Origin: Dipetalonema caudispina | Taxonomy: Eukaryota; Nematoda; Chromadorea; Rhabditida; Onchocercidae | DNA length: 64,000 nt | Direction of reading: 5' to 3' | Assembly: GCA_013365325.1 (NCBI GenBank) | Contig: JABVXV010000042.1 | Coordinates: forward strand, 1-64,000 | Shown here: positions 46,676 to 61,000 of the stretch, in pieces | Position numbering within the stretch: position 1 is the first letter of the stretch | Layout: each line of letters opens with the position of its first letter | Program-made: the position numbers and the translations under genes | The notes under the pieces: model-generated | The model's database searches: none | What the model was told of the DNA's origin: nothing | The model's input: the letters and a program-made list of their open reading frames with translations, nothing else

Positions 46676-49600
46676 GATTTCATAGGCATCAGCGTGCACA
46701 CACATATAGACAGACAGACAGACAGACGAACGGACACATACATACACAATGATGGTGTCAAGGGAAAGGGAAATGTACTTGAGAGGGGACAGGGATTGAT
46801 GAAGAAGGGTTTGGTAAAATTGCTGTTGATGATTCATCGATGATTGAGGAATACTATTTAAATGTGTGTTAGTTCGATCTCGATCGTTAAAAGGGAATGA
46901 CTCATCAATAGAGGGGGAGGGGGGGGAGCAAATGTTCCGTTTTAAATCGAACATTTCTCCTAAATTTCTTCTCTACTATCTATAATTCTTTTTTTATTTT
47001 TATTCATTTCTATGCTAACATCAGTTAAGCATTCATTTAGTTGAGTTATATTCATATACATTGATACTATCGCTTAGCAATCAATCAATAATATATCTCT
47101 TCCTTTTATCCATTATTTTAGGTTTCATTAATTATTGTACTATATAATAAATGAAAGAAAAAAGGAATATAAATAGATTTTTTAATTCCTTTTTCTTTTT
47201 TCATATCTTCGATTTGAAATGAATCAATAATTGTATAGTTCAATAATTAATGAACCTGATTATCTATTATTTCAAATTGTCCACTAATTATTCATTATTT
47301 ATTGATGGGAGGAAAGAACTCCACAACGTTTCTCCAATCCTATCGAATAAGAAGTTCTTAAAGAAGGCTTAATCTGATATCATATCATAATATTATCACT
47401 TCACTTTGATACTTTTTTACATATACACTTTTGTGAAATTCAATTCATGATACTGCAACGAAAATCTCCCTGTTATTCAAATATGTTTTACATTTTTAGC
47501 TTACTATTAGCATACCAGAAAAGCGACACTATCATGAATTTTGCATAAATCATCAACTGATATTATGTCACCCTCAATTCTCATCTATTTTTGCTTTCAC
47601 ATTCCAAATTTAATTTCTTTAAATGAATTGTAAAGCTTTTCACTTCTTTTCCCTTTCTGTCTTCATCAATTCTTTTCATTCTCTACACTAAAATGATTAT
47701 TGTTGTTGATGCCGTATAATATCAGGCATATCGGTTCAGACTTGTTGCAGAGTTATTTATCGCTAGTAGTACTAATAACATTTCAGTGAAATATTTTTCA
47801 TCGTTTAATTGATATTTATATGAGACGACATTGTATGGTATAAGGAAATTGTTGACCTTGAGATCATCAACATTCTTTCATTACTTTTGTTGTTATACAG
47901 CTAAAATTTGTTAGGAAGAAGGGAATTCTTTATTCCATCTTTCTTTGGATTTTTTACATTATACATTGGTGGATTTCATTCCTCTTAATTGAACAATTTT
48001 ATAGGATATATTTGAAGTGAGCTTTCTGAAATCCTGAAATACATCATAGTAAACATTTTCAACTTTTTTTATGAATGGTAACTCTAATCGTTCATCAGAG
48101 TTATATATCTAGAATGCCCTAGAAAGAATATGAAAATTATCAAATTTTCAATGAGTTATTTCGGATTGGATCTTCCAATAGAAGTTTTAGCAGATGATCC
48201 ATTGGGAAAATCCTAATCATATTTCTTCCTCTTCCTGCGAATTTGTCCAAACATATTTGTGCCTGCTTTCCATTTCGAAATCATTTACCTCATTTCAAGC
48301 TTGTCCACCACAAGTTGATCCAGTAACTCATTACATTTTGATGTTATTCTCAATATTTTATTATTTGCATTAATCCATTGATAGTAGTTCTTTACTGGTA
48401 TGCCTTAGTAATCGGGAAATAGCAGTGTGAAACTTCCATGACGTTTACAATCTGTACCCAACGATTGATCGCCTCGAGCACTTTTCGTATTTAACATGTT
48501 CTCTTGCACAATTGAATGCTTTTTCAAAGAGTGATAGATTCTGTCATACCTCCTACTATTTACGATATCATTAAACATTTCATTGTATGTTTACATTGAG
48601 ATATGATTTGCTAACAAAGCGATCCCTTAGCTTTATTTTCATAGCCGAACAACGGGAAGAACGATTATCGCAATCATTTGATCTGTGGAATATTTCCGGC
48701 ACTTTTTGAATATGAGCTAAAATTTTCGATAGTAAACAGACAAGATATATATATCACTCGTAATTGTTGTTTTAATTAATTACGATGTATTTGTTTTCTC
48801 ATATGATTCAAATTCCATTCATTCTTTACAACAACAAACTTTGGATGCAAGAAATAGAACAATATCATTATTATTATTTTCGATATCAGTATAATTTGGC
48901 TAAAGGAATATGATTACTCAAAAGATGGACCAACAATATGCTCAAGTTGTAGAAGTTCTGATTTATGATAGAAATCAATTTCTTGCTTGTTATTCTTCAA
49001 ATTTCATCAATTTTAAAATGTAAAGTTAACATAGTGAAATAACTGGAACTAACAAGAAATAAAAGATTGAGCGGAGAAGGTGAGACTTTAAAATAGGTAC
49101 TCCTTAGTTTAATTCAGCAATTCGAAACGATAAATGATATATTTTCCAATTCTTTTTTAAAATGTTCTAATAATAAGTTCACTTTATTAAATAGCATTCT
49201 AGTAAAAATGCATTGACATACTGTTGTATGAGTAATTTCAGGATAGTTTGTTTTCAAAAAATGCTTTTAAATTTGAGGAAATATTGAATATTCTAAACAC
49301 CATCTGCAATAGAGTTATTTATTTATTTTTTATTCAACAAATTAGTAAACGTTCGTATCACATATGAGAGGTTGTACTACAGTAATGTAACTACTGCATT
49401 CCCATCTCTCGGAGAAGATTCATGGTTCCGATGAATGAGAATGAGCAGTTTTGTCTGTTTTATTATCTATTCACTGAAAAAATTATAACGGAGATAGATC
49501 GATATCGCTGTTGCTGCTGCTTTTAAGTGTGATATCGTATTTATCAAGAGGATTAGCAGAATTTCCGGTCATTTGATACATTTTCTCTTGTCTCTCCTAC

Positions 49601-50418
49601 AGACACGTGGGATCATAGATCCGGTAATCTTGCATTATCAATTCTCTTATTTTGATGATTCTATCAATCTAACCTTAACTAGTTAGGTTTTTTATAATAT
49701 TTTACACGAATCAAAATATGACGAAATAATTGTTGTAAAAATGAGATCATGACAATAACAATGATGATAATGTTAATGATATGATATTGAGGGCGGTCTA
49801 TACTTTCTTATCCTAAAAACGATAACCAATGTGCTTTGCGTACTTTTTTTTTTTGTCTTATCTTGTTCTCTTTAAAAAATGTAGAGAATAGAAGAGGCAA
49901 TAATATATATGTATAGTTGAAGAAAACAGTTGTTGTCATAATATCTAAGATATTTATGGACCTTTCTTTTACTTTTTAATTATTAAAATACAAACAAAAT
50001 TACTACTGATATTATATATGTTAAAAGAAATTTATTTTTAATTTCTCTTCTCTTTCTTTTTATTTAAAACTTTTCATCTCCAAAAAATTTTTCTTTTTTC
50101 TTTCATTAAAAAAGTTTCATTTTATATGTTAGTGATAAGATAGTAAAGTAATTGTGAAAGCTTTGTACTTTTATTTCTATCATTGATTCTCTTATTCCTA
50201 CTAATTTTATCCATTTGCTAAAAGGATATCGTATCCAAAATTGTGATAGTTTAGTCGTATCAACTAGATACTAATTCACAGTAATATGATTATCTGATAG
50301 TGGTACCAACGTTATTTTGTAAACGTAATGTTCTGGCAAGTATCACTGATTAATTGATATGCATTTGTGCAATAATAATGTATTGTTTCCAGGTTGTCCA
50401 ATTTCTGAAGCGTTCGAA
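44826..50418. other. Long AT-rich intergenic region
   Basis: About 5.6 kb between cyclophilin and the LEC-1-type galectin, with no exon that I can recognise. It includes the 46-A tract, a GACA run near 46709-46728, and a purine-rich patch near 46910-46930. Confidence 0.55.
46629..46674. repeat. 46-base poly(A) tract
   Basis: An uninterrupted run of 46 A, by far the longest homopolymer in the window. It is followed by short CA and GACA repeats (46694-46728). It could be a retroposed tail, a slippage-expanded tract or an assembly effect. No parental transcript sequence is recognised beside it. Confidence 0.9.
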
Positions 50419-53203
50419 ATGTCCGATCAGAGATCATATGTTAGTAGTGATCTTTTGTATTCCTTTTTGTACTCATTTTTCTCCTCAGTGATAATTACAT
50501 GATAACTCAGCAAATGGATAAAACAAGTGAAAGGAGTTGAGACTTGAGTTAGTTATGTAATTATCGGAAAATACCAGGTTTGCTGATATTCCAGAAGTAT
50601 ATATGTATGGTTCATTACTTTTCGGGCTAGTGCAATTGCACCAATCATAAAGATCGGCAACTGTTGACAGTATACTGTTCGAATCGCTTATATCTAGCCA
50701 ATGGAACCATATTTAATGAAAATATTTGTTGAAGAAATTGATTTAATAGTTAACCCAATTCAGCCAATTCCATATCGCAGCCAGCTGCAAGAGAAGATTG
50801 AACCTGGACAAACATTGATTATTAAAGGATCAACGATTGATGAAAGCCAACGGTATATATTGAATTCAGTTTCAGATTGACTTCAGTTAGCTTGACTTAA
50901 AGAATGTTGTAATTTTTTTCAACACTGAGATCATCTGTATAGTAAAAACTGGATGATATGACTTGGCATTATAGGAGTACCCTCACTGAATGTCTTGTAA
51001 ATGTAGATATAAATGGAAAAAAAAATTGCTATTAACTTTGGAAGAGAATATGAGGTTGCAGTGATATGTATAATGAGACTTTTTATTTAAAAGAAAACGG
51101 TGATTTGCATTAATGGAGGAAGATTCTTTAATATATTCATCATTATTTGTTCAGATTTACGGTAAATTTGCACTGTAAATCAGCAGACTTCAGTGGAAAC
51201 GATGTGCCACTCCATATATCAGTCAGATTTGATGAGGGCAAAGTTAGTTCTTGTTTGTATTAATATTCCGACCTTCAAAGTCTCTGTTTCTGATTGTTTT
51301 CTTGAGCAGTTCCAGTTCGGGACATACATCCTTAGTAACATTTAAAAGATTTTAAAAGCCCAACCATTGGGAGGCATTCTGAATGTTGTTGCTTATTAAG
51401 TGAGTTATTGGACACCATGAACAGGAAACTTATAAATCAACCCACCTTCAGTTATTCTCTATGAGCCATCAAATTTCACAGTTGCAATATTTTAACTGGA
51501 GCGAACGGTATGTGAGTAGCAATCAGTAACAGTATGCATACTGAGAAAGTGGTAATATATTGTTCATAGATTGTGATGAATAGTTTTGCGAACGGAGAAT
51601 GGGGTAAAGAAGAACGCAAGAGTCTTCCGTTCAAAAAAGGTGCACCTTTCGATATTCGAATTCGAGCTCATGATGATCGATATCAGGTGTGAACTCTCGA
51701 TTATTTCTCATCAACACAGTGATAACAGTATTACGTTTTGATCAGCTATGGGATATCTGGTAACTACAGTAGAGTGGAAATCTGTCCAGCTAATCACGGA
51801 AAGGACCTGAGAGGAAGGAAGTTGACAGTGTGGTTTTCTAAACTTTTTCAAAGGATGCAAGTTTTCTGCAGTTTAATTAGTATCACTTTGGATAAAGAAT
51901 TAATTACAAGAAATGAAAATGGAACTGTTGTAGATTTTCTGCGACCAGAAAGAATTCAAGGATTTCGAGCACCGCTTACCACTGTCTGCCGTGTCTCATC
52001 TATCGATTGATGGCGATTTATATCTTAATCAAGTGCACTGGGGTGGAAAATATTATGTGCGTTCAGTTTCTGAAAATCCTAACTACTTAAGAACGCCGAA
52101 TTTCTCTTCAATTCATTGAATGAACAAAGATACATCAATGCTTTTGATGAAAATTTCCAATTAATTTCAGCCCATACCCTATGAAAGTGGTATTTCACAA
52201 GGTTTGAGTGTCGGCAGAACGCTAATGGTATTCTTATGTCCGGAGAAAAAAGCAAAACGTTTCAATATTAATTTATTAAAAAGGAATGGTGATATTGCGC
52301 TGCATTTCAATCCTCGCTTCGATGAAAAAGTCATTTTTTATCAACTGCTTCTTTCGGACAATTATAGTTGTAAAGTTTGAAGTTGGATTTCGTGTCTTAG
52401 TCTGAAATAATTGCTGTCAATTCATGTATTTGAAAAATAGGTTCCCCTATAATTCGCTGTGAACTTAGCGGTCCTCTAGTTGGTTAAGGGACAGTATAAT
52501 TACAAGTATTACGGTTTATTATTTCCTTACATGTTAGGCTAGGAATACTTTCCTTGTATTCAGTATTTCTTGTGTGTATGTTCATAAGATTATAGTGAAA
52601 AATCGTCGAAAAGAAAAAAAGTTGGAAGGGTCTGCTATGGTATCTCTGTGCAAATTACGTTATTATATTTATTTTGTTTCAATTTTCATTATTTCAGGCA
52701 GTTACTCGTAATGCTCTTCAAGCTAACGATTGGGGTAATGAGGAGAAAGAAGGAAAGATGCCATTTGAGAAGGGCGTCGGAGCTGATTTGAAAATCGTCA
52801 ATGAGGAATATGGATTTCAGGTCTCTTGAAATTTCAAATTAAAAGTCAGATTTAAATCGTCTGAAACTACAGTTAGATGTTAAGTGAGAATGAGTTCTGG
52901 CTTAGCTCCCAAGTTGAGACAATCGAAATTATAAAATTATCCGTATAACGGTGATAAGATTCGATAGAAATACGGAATTGTTGCGAGAAAAAGAATTTGA
53001 TGGAGATAGATGATATTTTTTTGTACTAACATACTTTAACACTTTTATTTATTCCATTCATTGTGCATTACTTAAACTAATCATTTCAGATTTACGTGAA
53101 TGATGTACGATTTTGTTCATTTGCGCATCGTTCCGATCCTCATGACATTACCGGTTTACAAATTCATGGTGATGTCGAACTTACAGGCATACAAATTCAC
53201 TAA
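50419..53203 (+). CDS. lec-1: Tandem-repeat galectin, LEC-1 type (leaderless)
   Basis: Eight exons (50419-50439, 50764-50852, 51155-51242, 51570-51686, 51934-52056, 52171-52329, 52698-52820, 53090-53203) encode 277 aa; C. elegans LEC-1 has 279. It binds beta-galactosides through two domains. The 7-codon first exon (MSDQRSY) ends at TAT|GTTAGT and joins PIPYRSQLQEK in phase, matching the LEC-1 start. An acceptor at 50391-50392 (TTTCCAG) 26 nt upstream is a likely spliced-leader site. Domain 1 has H57, S59, R61, N70, W77, E80 and R82, with Ser in the Asn position as in LEC-1. Domain 2 has H191, N193, R195, N204, W211 and E214, but lysine 216 replaces the usual arginine. No signal peptide. An upstream in-frame ATG at 50701 was rejected in favour of the microexon. 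Confidence 0.92.
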
Positions 53204-55045
53204 AAAAGGATTTATCGATATCACGCGCTAATCTTTCCCAGTTCTGAGCTAAATTCTTCTATGTTTCTTCGCTAATATTATTTCCTTACCGCAGTGCTTT
53301 GTTCCCTTTACTATATTTTATCGGCAAATGTTCTATTCTTGAGTAGTAAGTACCTAATCCGTATGCTGCATTTGATTTTGGTCAAATTAATGATGTCTAC
53401 TCTATTTCGGTTATAGGTGTCTTAGGGGTAATGTAATGGGTTATTGGTTGGTTTATTTTTTTCCTATTTTTAGAGATAATTAACTTCTTTCGTTATTGTT
53501 CACACATTTTTTCTCTTTTAGGGTGTAAAGTTCAAGAAGGTTTTTATCCATCTTCAAAACTTGCTAAGGTTGATTTCCAGTAAAATTCAAATTTAATGGT
53601 GCTTAACTTCAAAGCAGTTCTACGTGACGTGGTGTCCATTCCATTCTCGTACATTGTTGTCCATTCTTTTTTCCCTATAATGTTTTAATATGTGCAAATA
53701 ACTGCATCGCATTGGTGATACTTACCAAGTCTTTATGAATTGTGGGTCGCAAATTAGATTTTAATTTTGCAGCCTCAATTTGAATCAAGATATAATGTTC
53801 ACATCTCTTTTTATCGGTCTGGACGTCAAAAATAATACATTGCTCCTTTTTTTCAACTTCTATTACGGAAAAGTTCGTCATAAAATTAATTTTGAGTTGT
53901 TTAAAATGTTCACTGGAATTACTACTAAGTGAAACTTGAGTCTTTGCGAAGCAAATAGAAATTATTCGATCCTAGAAAATGTTTGCTTCATTACTGATAA
54001 TGTATCAGTTGTAAAAAGTTAAAGAATTCATTCTGGATAACTGGAAAAGATCCAATTTATTCCCACTTCGTCAATAAACATACAGATTTCCTGGGTGTAT
54101 GTTTTTTGAAGAGGGAAGTATGAAGAGTCCAACTTGTGCGAGGATTATTTTGATTGGGAATAAGACACATTGTTGAATGAAGACATTTATTTGATACCTG
54201 CGATTTTAAAATTTTGACGGATTGATCAACTTCCAGACTTGAGGAGAGTAATCGGTAGATGTACGGGTTTCGCATGAGTTATTTGTTGTGAAACGGTGTT
54301 TCCATTGCCGATCGCGATAGAAATTCATCTAGGGTTCTGCATGTCGAAAATGCGAATAAATATCTGCTGAATCATAAGTGCCAATACTTTAAGGATGGAA
54401 ATCTCGAGGTGTCTTGCGGAAGTTTTCATTAAAACTGAAGGAGCATGATATCAGTTCAGTATCTGGGACGATTTTAAGAAATCCGGACAGCGAATGTCTC
54501 AAAGTAAGATTTGAATGGTGACAGGTGGAACTACTGTATCTTCTCAACTGTCACTTTTGAAAAGTACAGCGGATGTGGTGCTCGAAGAATGTTTGGATAT
54601 TGGTATTGTGTTTATTACAAATTGCTGCTGTATCCCTCTTCATTTCGGGATTCTTCTCTAAACGAGTACATTCATTGAATTTGGAGGATAACGAACAGGA
54701 TGTGAACAGTTTTCTCGATGGTAATAAATTGAACTGATTACTTAAAAACAGAAATTGAAGAGTAGCTTGAACCAAATAATTCGTCAAATTAACAATATTA
54801 ATTGATGTAGTTTAGAGGTACTTTTTGCTATTGCATTGCTCTGATCCGTCTATTATCGGGTAATATTTTCATTCATTAGCTTGCTTCTTTCTTTCATTTT
54901 ACATCGTTCAGGTTTTAATTTACATACCAAATTTTAAGTTCTTTTTATGTCAACCGATCATCTAAGCAGTGTTGATATTACTAAGAAAAGAGATTCATAT
55001 TTTTATTTATTTTTTACTTATTTACAGAATGTGTGGTATTTTTTG
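53204..55045. other. Intergenic, no gene recognised
   Basis: About 1.8 kb between the galectin stop and the PIGG start. Bases 53680-54790 are somewhat GC-richer than nearby intergenic DNA and carry three unrelated short minus-strand ORFs separated by stops. They resemble nothing I know; a decayed mobile element is possible but unproven. Confidence 0.45.
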
Positions 55046-58000
55046 ATGCTCTCCTTACTAATCTTCATTTTCTATACTATTTCAGGATGTCTTCATGATA
55101 GCATAGTGAAGGAAACACTACAGAAACAAATGGTAGCAAAAGTAGTGATAATATTAATCGATGCTTGGCAAGAGCAGTTTTTTTATCCTCGAAAAGCCAT
55201 GCAGTTTTTACGCCAGCTAACAAGTAATGGCCAAGCTGTGGCCTTCAATGCGTATGTACAAACGCCCACCGTAACGATGCCAAGGATTAAGGTAGGCAGT
55301 TATTTTAGGTTTACTTTTTAGGTATTGAATTCAATCAAGTAAGTCATTTGGCGTTAAGTTCCAGGCAGTAACAGCTGGTGTCGTACCTTCATTTGCCGAT
55401 GTAGTGATGAATTTTGCATCCACTTCCATATCAAGCGATAATATCATTGATCGACTTAATGATAAAGGTTACAGGTAAGACAAAATAGCAGTTGAAATTA
55501 AATTTCGAGTTTCTGAGGAGGCATTTTGTAGTTTGAAATTGTGTTTGACTTAAACAGTGTTAATTTCTTTTTACTTAAGTTTAATTTTATAAATAAATAA
55601 ATGTGTTAGTTTAATTTTTATAAATAAATAAAACGGATGCAAAGAAAATGCAGAGGAGATGGAAAAGAATGGAGGAAAGAAGTCTGATATGTGTTCTTTT
55701 CGAAGTCGAATACTATCATTTTTCAGATGTACACTTTGCGGTGACGAAACATGGCTACGGTTATTTCCCAATCGTTTCGACAATCATTCAGTGGGAGTTA
55801 CATCATTCTACGTCAATGATTTTAAAGAAGTAATTTTAGCCTTTTGGCCATAAATCCTCCCGAAAATATCTTCTTGACTAATAGTTCACCATAATTCATA
55901 TCACTCAAGTACTTTTTGCAATGACGGTTCTTCTATTGGATACCCTACCTTTTAATTTAAATACAAAAGACAAAAAACCAGTGTGTAGGACGTATATCGT
56001 AGTATCTGAGATGTAAAATGAAGCTTAACACCTTATATTCTCCTCGAATGGTAGTCGAATACGATTCTTAATTATTTCTTCAGGCTTATGGACTGTCTCT
56101 AATGTAAACTGCTAAATTAATTTTTTTGAAGTATTTTATAGGTTGATGATAATGTGACGTCCTGCATGCGTTCACGGCTTGAGAATAGTGCTACCGAAAC
56201 ATGGGATCTGATGATTCTGCATTACTTGGGACTTGATCATATAGGTCAGATTGGAAAAGAAAAACCAAAATAAATTTTGATGTATTTTTTATGAAATCAG
56301 TATACTTGTATATTAAAAAAACTTATGGGAGAGCATATCACACTCTCTTGCAGTTACCAAAACTTTCGATTTGAGGCAATCTAATTAATTTTGCTGTGAT
56401 TTTCTTCAAATAGGTGAAAGTTTTTCCTTTCAGCAATGAATTTTTAATACAAGTCGAGTAAGGAAACGGGAGTTATATGAAATTGTGATTTCAGGACATT
56501 CTCTGGGTGGCACACATAGCGAACTGAATAATAAGCTTATTGAAATGGATTCCGTTATCAAAGAAATCTATGAAAAGCTTCACAAAGTACAATGTGAATA
56601 TGTTATAACAATAGAATAGCAAGACTTGACAGAATCAAGATTTATAAATTTGGCTTGGAGTAATTGTTCAACTTAGCAACTAGATGGAAGATAAAGTATT
56701 TTATTCTATTTTCCTGAAAGTGAGTGTAATTACAAGAATGGTTAAAACGTAATCGAGGATGGAGACGAAACCAGACATCAGATACTATCGTCCGGTCATC
56801 TTTAGATGAGGATGGAGAAAAGCTGTATGCTATACATTTCATGTGTGAAAAGATGAAATATCATCAATTAATTGGATTTCCAGATTTAAGATTGTTAAGA
56901 GAGAAAAGGCCATGAAATCAAACAGACATATCAGTTTGGTACAATTCAGGTATACGGCACGAACTTTTCCATCATTATATTTGGTGATCATGGAATGACG
57001 GAAGGTGGAAGTCATGGTGGTTCCTCAGAATTGGAGACTCATGTACCCATTGTTTATGTTGACGGAAAGAAACGACTTCCTAGTACTGAAACGTTGTATG
57101 GTAATTTTTGAACTTCAGTTTTATTACTTTCAAAGCAGTACAAATTTTTTCCATGTTAAGGAGTTAGCTATAATCAATCTATAGCCCTTTTTAAATATAT
57201 GGGCTATTATTACCGAACTCATTGACGGTAAATATGCTTGAAGAGTAAACAGAAATAGTCACTAATGAACGTGGAATTTACAACTAGGAAATGGTGATTT
57301 GCATTTGAATATTCAATATTTTCAGTTTGGCATTAATACATACGGATAAAGCATGCTATCTTATGAGAGAAATTTTAACTCATTTCGAAGATGATTCATT
57401 TATTTGTTTCGTCTGATAACGGTGGACTTTGGATATAAATCAAAAGCCATCGTATATTCATCAGTAATTTCCAGTTCCTCAACTTCTTGGATGAAATGAA
57501 ATAAGTAAGCAATATCGTTAACTTTCAGTAGCATCAGTTGAACAAGTCGATATTGTTCCAACATTGGCAACTCTTTTCAATGTGCCAATTCCGAAAGAGA
57601 ATCTTGGTGTTACGCTTTTGCCTTATATTGCCATCGATCGATCAAATCTTTCAGTGCTACTATTCATATTGCGAAACGTCGAACAATTTCGAAAGTTGGA
57701 TAGAGCATCAGGTAAGTAATGTTAGTTAGTGTCCTTGTGTTAGATCTTTGTTGTTTCTAAAAGAATGCATGACATTGGTCCTTGTATCTTTTTCAAAGAA
57801 ATCCCTAATAACTCTAATAAAATCCCGACATCAGTAAGCATATAAAAAATGTTCAAGTTGATGCGAGAATTGTTGAAGCATAGACAATATGATAAAGATT
57901 ATCTTTTATCCAAGTGACAATAACAAGTTATATCATTACCTTAATGCTTGGATAATATCATTACCAGTTGAATTTGAAGTCACAGTATTATTTATAGATA

Positions 58001-61000
58001 AGCTAAACCATTGTATCGATCGTTCTTATAAAAGTCTGCAAAAATACTGTGCAATGAATACTTCTGTAAATGTTGATGAATTGATTAGAGAATGTTTGGA
58101 GGAATTATACAAAGTTCAGTCACAACTTCTACGTATGGAAACGGATTTCGACACTTTGCAGATAATTATTGCTATTGGTCTTTCTTTCATTGTATGTTGT
58201 ACATTTTTTCCCTAATTCAAATGAGAGTATTGCACTAGTAACTGTTAATTAGTCAGACTTCCTTTACCTTTATCTACCAGTCAATCTTCCATCATTCTGG
58301 CATGAAAAGAAGTAGGAAAAAAGTGAAAAATCTTGTCACCACAAATCCAACCGTACTGGGTAAACTATCGTTGTATTCTTCAAATTTTGATAGATTACTA
58401 TAAAGAGTTGATGCAGATTCTCTAACTGATTTATTCCGTTTATTAAAGGACAGTAGTTTAAGAGGCACTAACGTGCATTTCAAACAACAATACGTTGCAG
58501 TCTACGTTTCGAATTAGGAGAGTAGGCCTCATTCATGTCAAATGAATATGAGAAAAAATATTAAATCAACACCATATACCTTTTTTAATCCTCATTTACT
58601 GATTGTAATATTTGCTTTGATAACAGCATGAATTCTTTTGCAGGTCTCATATATTTCTATGTGCTTGGTATATTTTACGTATTCATATGATAACTGTGGT
58701 AAGCTTATCTTGAAAATAAGATTCCATTGAAATCCCACTGATTTCCGATAAGCCCTTTACCAAATTAAGTGGATGTTCGGAGTATTCTTTCATTTATAAA
58801 ATTCATATTTCTTTAAATATTTTCAGCTTTCCGAAATGTAGATGTCTCAACATATTTAGCCATTGTTACGCAGTTATTACATTCTGCTGCATTGTTTGCA
58901 TCAAGTTTGATAGAAGAAGAGCATGATTTACAGTAAGTTTTCTGCCATAATTGAATGTTTCTGATATCAGCTGATTAAATCATATAATTAGATGAATGAA
59001 GAGATTATTGAGATATAATATTATCTATTACAAGTTCTTTTTTCCCAGCTTTCTTTAGTTCAATCCGTTCAGTATATAATGGTATATCACTGAACAGAAT
59101 TTAATTTACTTTCATCCTCTGATTAGATCAAATTTCAAAAAATCGAAGCCCGAACATTTCCCCTTTCATCTTTTCTAAATAATTTTCGGGATTTAAAACT
59201 TGCAGTTGAAGTCTAAATCCATTAGTTCAAATCTAAAAATTGTTTAAGAAGAATTCCTTTACATTCGTGTGAATAATCAGCTATATGGCCAATATTGTTA
59301 ACGAATTTCGCCTCATTTAATTTGTCGAATTTTTACCTTTTCAAATTTTGGTTCACTGAATTATTTTTTCAGGTATTTCTTTCTCACTTCTTGCCTTTTT
59401 GTTATGCTTTTGGAAGAACTTCATGCCTGGTTGCGTAGTCGTAATAGAATGTAAGTTTAACTTGCTTTTTTGTTCTTACTATCATATATCACACATTAAA
59501 TTTTTTGATATGAAAAAATTTGTAAAGCAGCTGAAATATGTAGAGGAGATTTGTTAAATAAATTTCAAAATCATTGTTTTTTTACTTAAGCAGACGATCG
59601 TCATTATGTTATAGGAAATAATATGAGCTGTAGCTATCATGTATTTTTTATTCCAGGAATCATTATCATAATCCAGAGAAATTTCGGAAAATGGTAATAA
59701 TATTATTTCTATCAATAATTCATCGTTTATGTCGAGGTTACACAGAATCAAATCGGCGACGTTGGATACTGGAAAAAAATATTAGTCACAGCAACAAAAG
59801 TAAGTTATTTATGATTTTCATCTAAACTTTCCAATTCTTAAATTATTTTTAAGACAACATTTCATTCAAATTATTCCAGAGGAGAAAACTAACTTCGTAA
59901 GTAGGATAATATAATATTTTTAAAAGACGATTACACTTGAAATCTTCAAGACTTCTGAATTTTTGAAAAATAATCGCATAATTTTATGTTTTCTCTATTG
60001 AAATCCCAATCTGCCGATGTGTTACGGCAAGTAGTTGAACGATTGAACGATAATCTCTTTTGGAAGGAGGGAAGATGTTGTTGGGCCATATCCAATATTC
60101 ATTGCTAACAGAAAACTTCATTGATTATGTTGTATTCAATGTTACCCTTTTTTAAGCTGGTTTTCTAAATTATTACGAAATTTTAACGAGCATTGGTAGT
60201 TCCAGTGATATGTTAGATGTTGCGTCTTTGCTGTAAGTTCTTATTTACCATTTTTATAAATTATATAGTATTTACTTTTCGAATGTAAATTGTCGAGGTT
60301 TGAGCAAAAATACTGCAAAAGTTGAAAAAAGTAATATATATAAGTCCGATATCAGAATTACCTTTCATACTTTTTTTGTTTGTTGTAAAGAATGTGTCAC
60401 TGATTTTAAAATACACTGATGTTTAGTATTAGAAGAATGACAGTTACATGATATTGACTTTACTAGCTTAACTATTACGAATAGCAAGTATATGAAAAAA
60501 AAAAAAGAAAATGACTAAATTTAGTCTTAGAGTGATCTTTCATATTTATGATTTTTTTTTTGATTTCTTAGGAATTATGTGGTTCATTACAGGAAACAAT
60601 TCAGCATATTGCGTTTTATTTCCTGTTTATTGTCTCTGGTTTTGATTGACATCGGATTAATTTTATCTTATGATAAGAAAACAAACCATTCACAGCTTAT
60701 ACGTTTTTTAATATCAGTTGTTGTATTGGGGACATTTTTGGCCCATTATTACAAATCTCAGTAATTTATTGGTTTTTATTTCCTTCCATATTTTATTGGT
60801 TTTCTAAAATTTATTTCGTAATATTTTCGACGGATTTATAGGAAACTGAACATAGCTGTATTTATTGTTAGTAAAAATATCAGTTACCCGAAACATAAGT
60901 TGAAAGATAATTTGATGATTTTTTTTATGCGAAACACTGGACGGACAATTCTGGTTGTATATTAGTAGATTTCGCATTTTGCAATTGTTTAAGTGAGTGG

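Noticed and set aside
46625..46954. 109-codon minus-strand ORF ending in poly-Phe
   Set aside because: It runs into the 46-A tract and the low-complexity repeats beside it.
50701..50763. In-frame ATG at 50701 as the galectin start
   Set aside because: The residues before PIPYRS do not match LEC-1, a good acceptor sits exactly before CCAATTCC, and a 7-codon exon at 50419 matches the known N-terminus.
53675..54787. Three minus-strand ORFs as a retrotransposon polyprotein
   Set aside because: Frames are separated by stops and none shows reverse transcriptase, integrase or transposase motifs that I can recognise.
54947..55045. Earlier ATG at 54947 as the PIGG start
   Set aside because: A strong acceptor (TTATTTACAG) lies between it and the ATG at 55046, which begins a proper signal anchor; the upstream residues look like translated polypyrimidine sequence.
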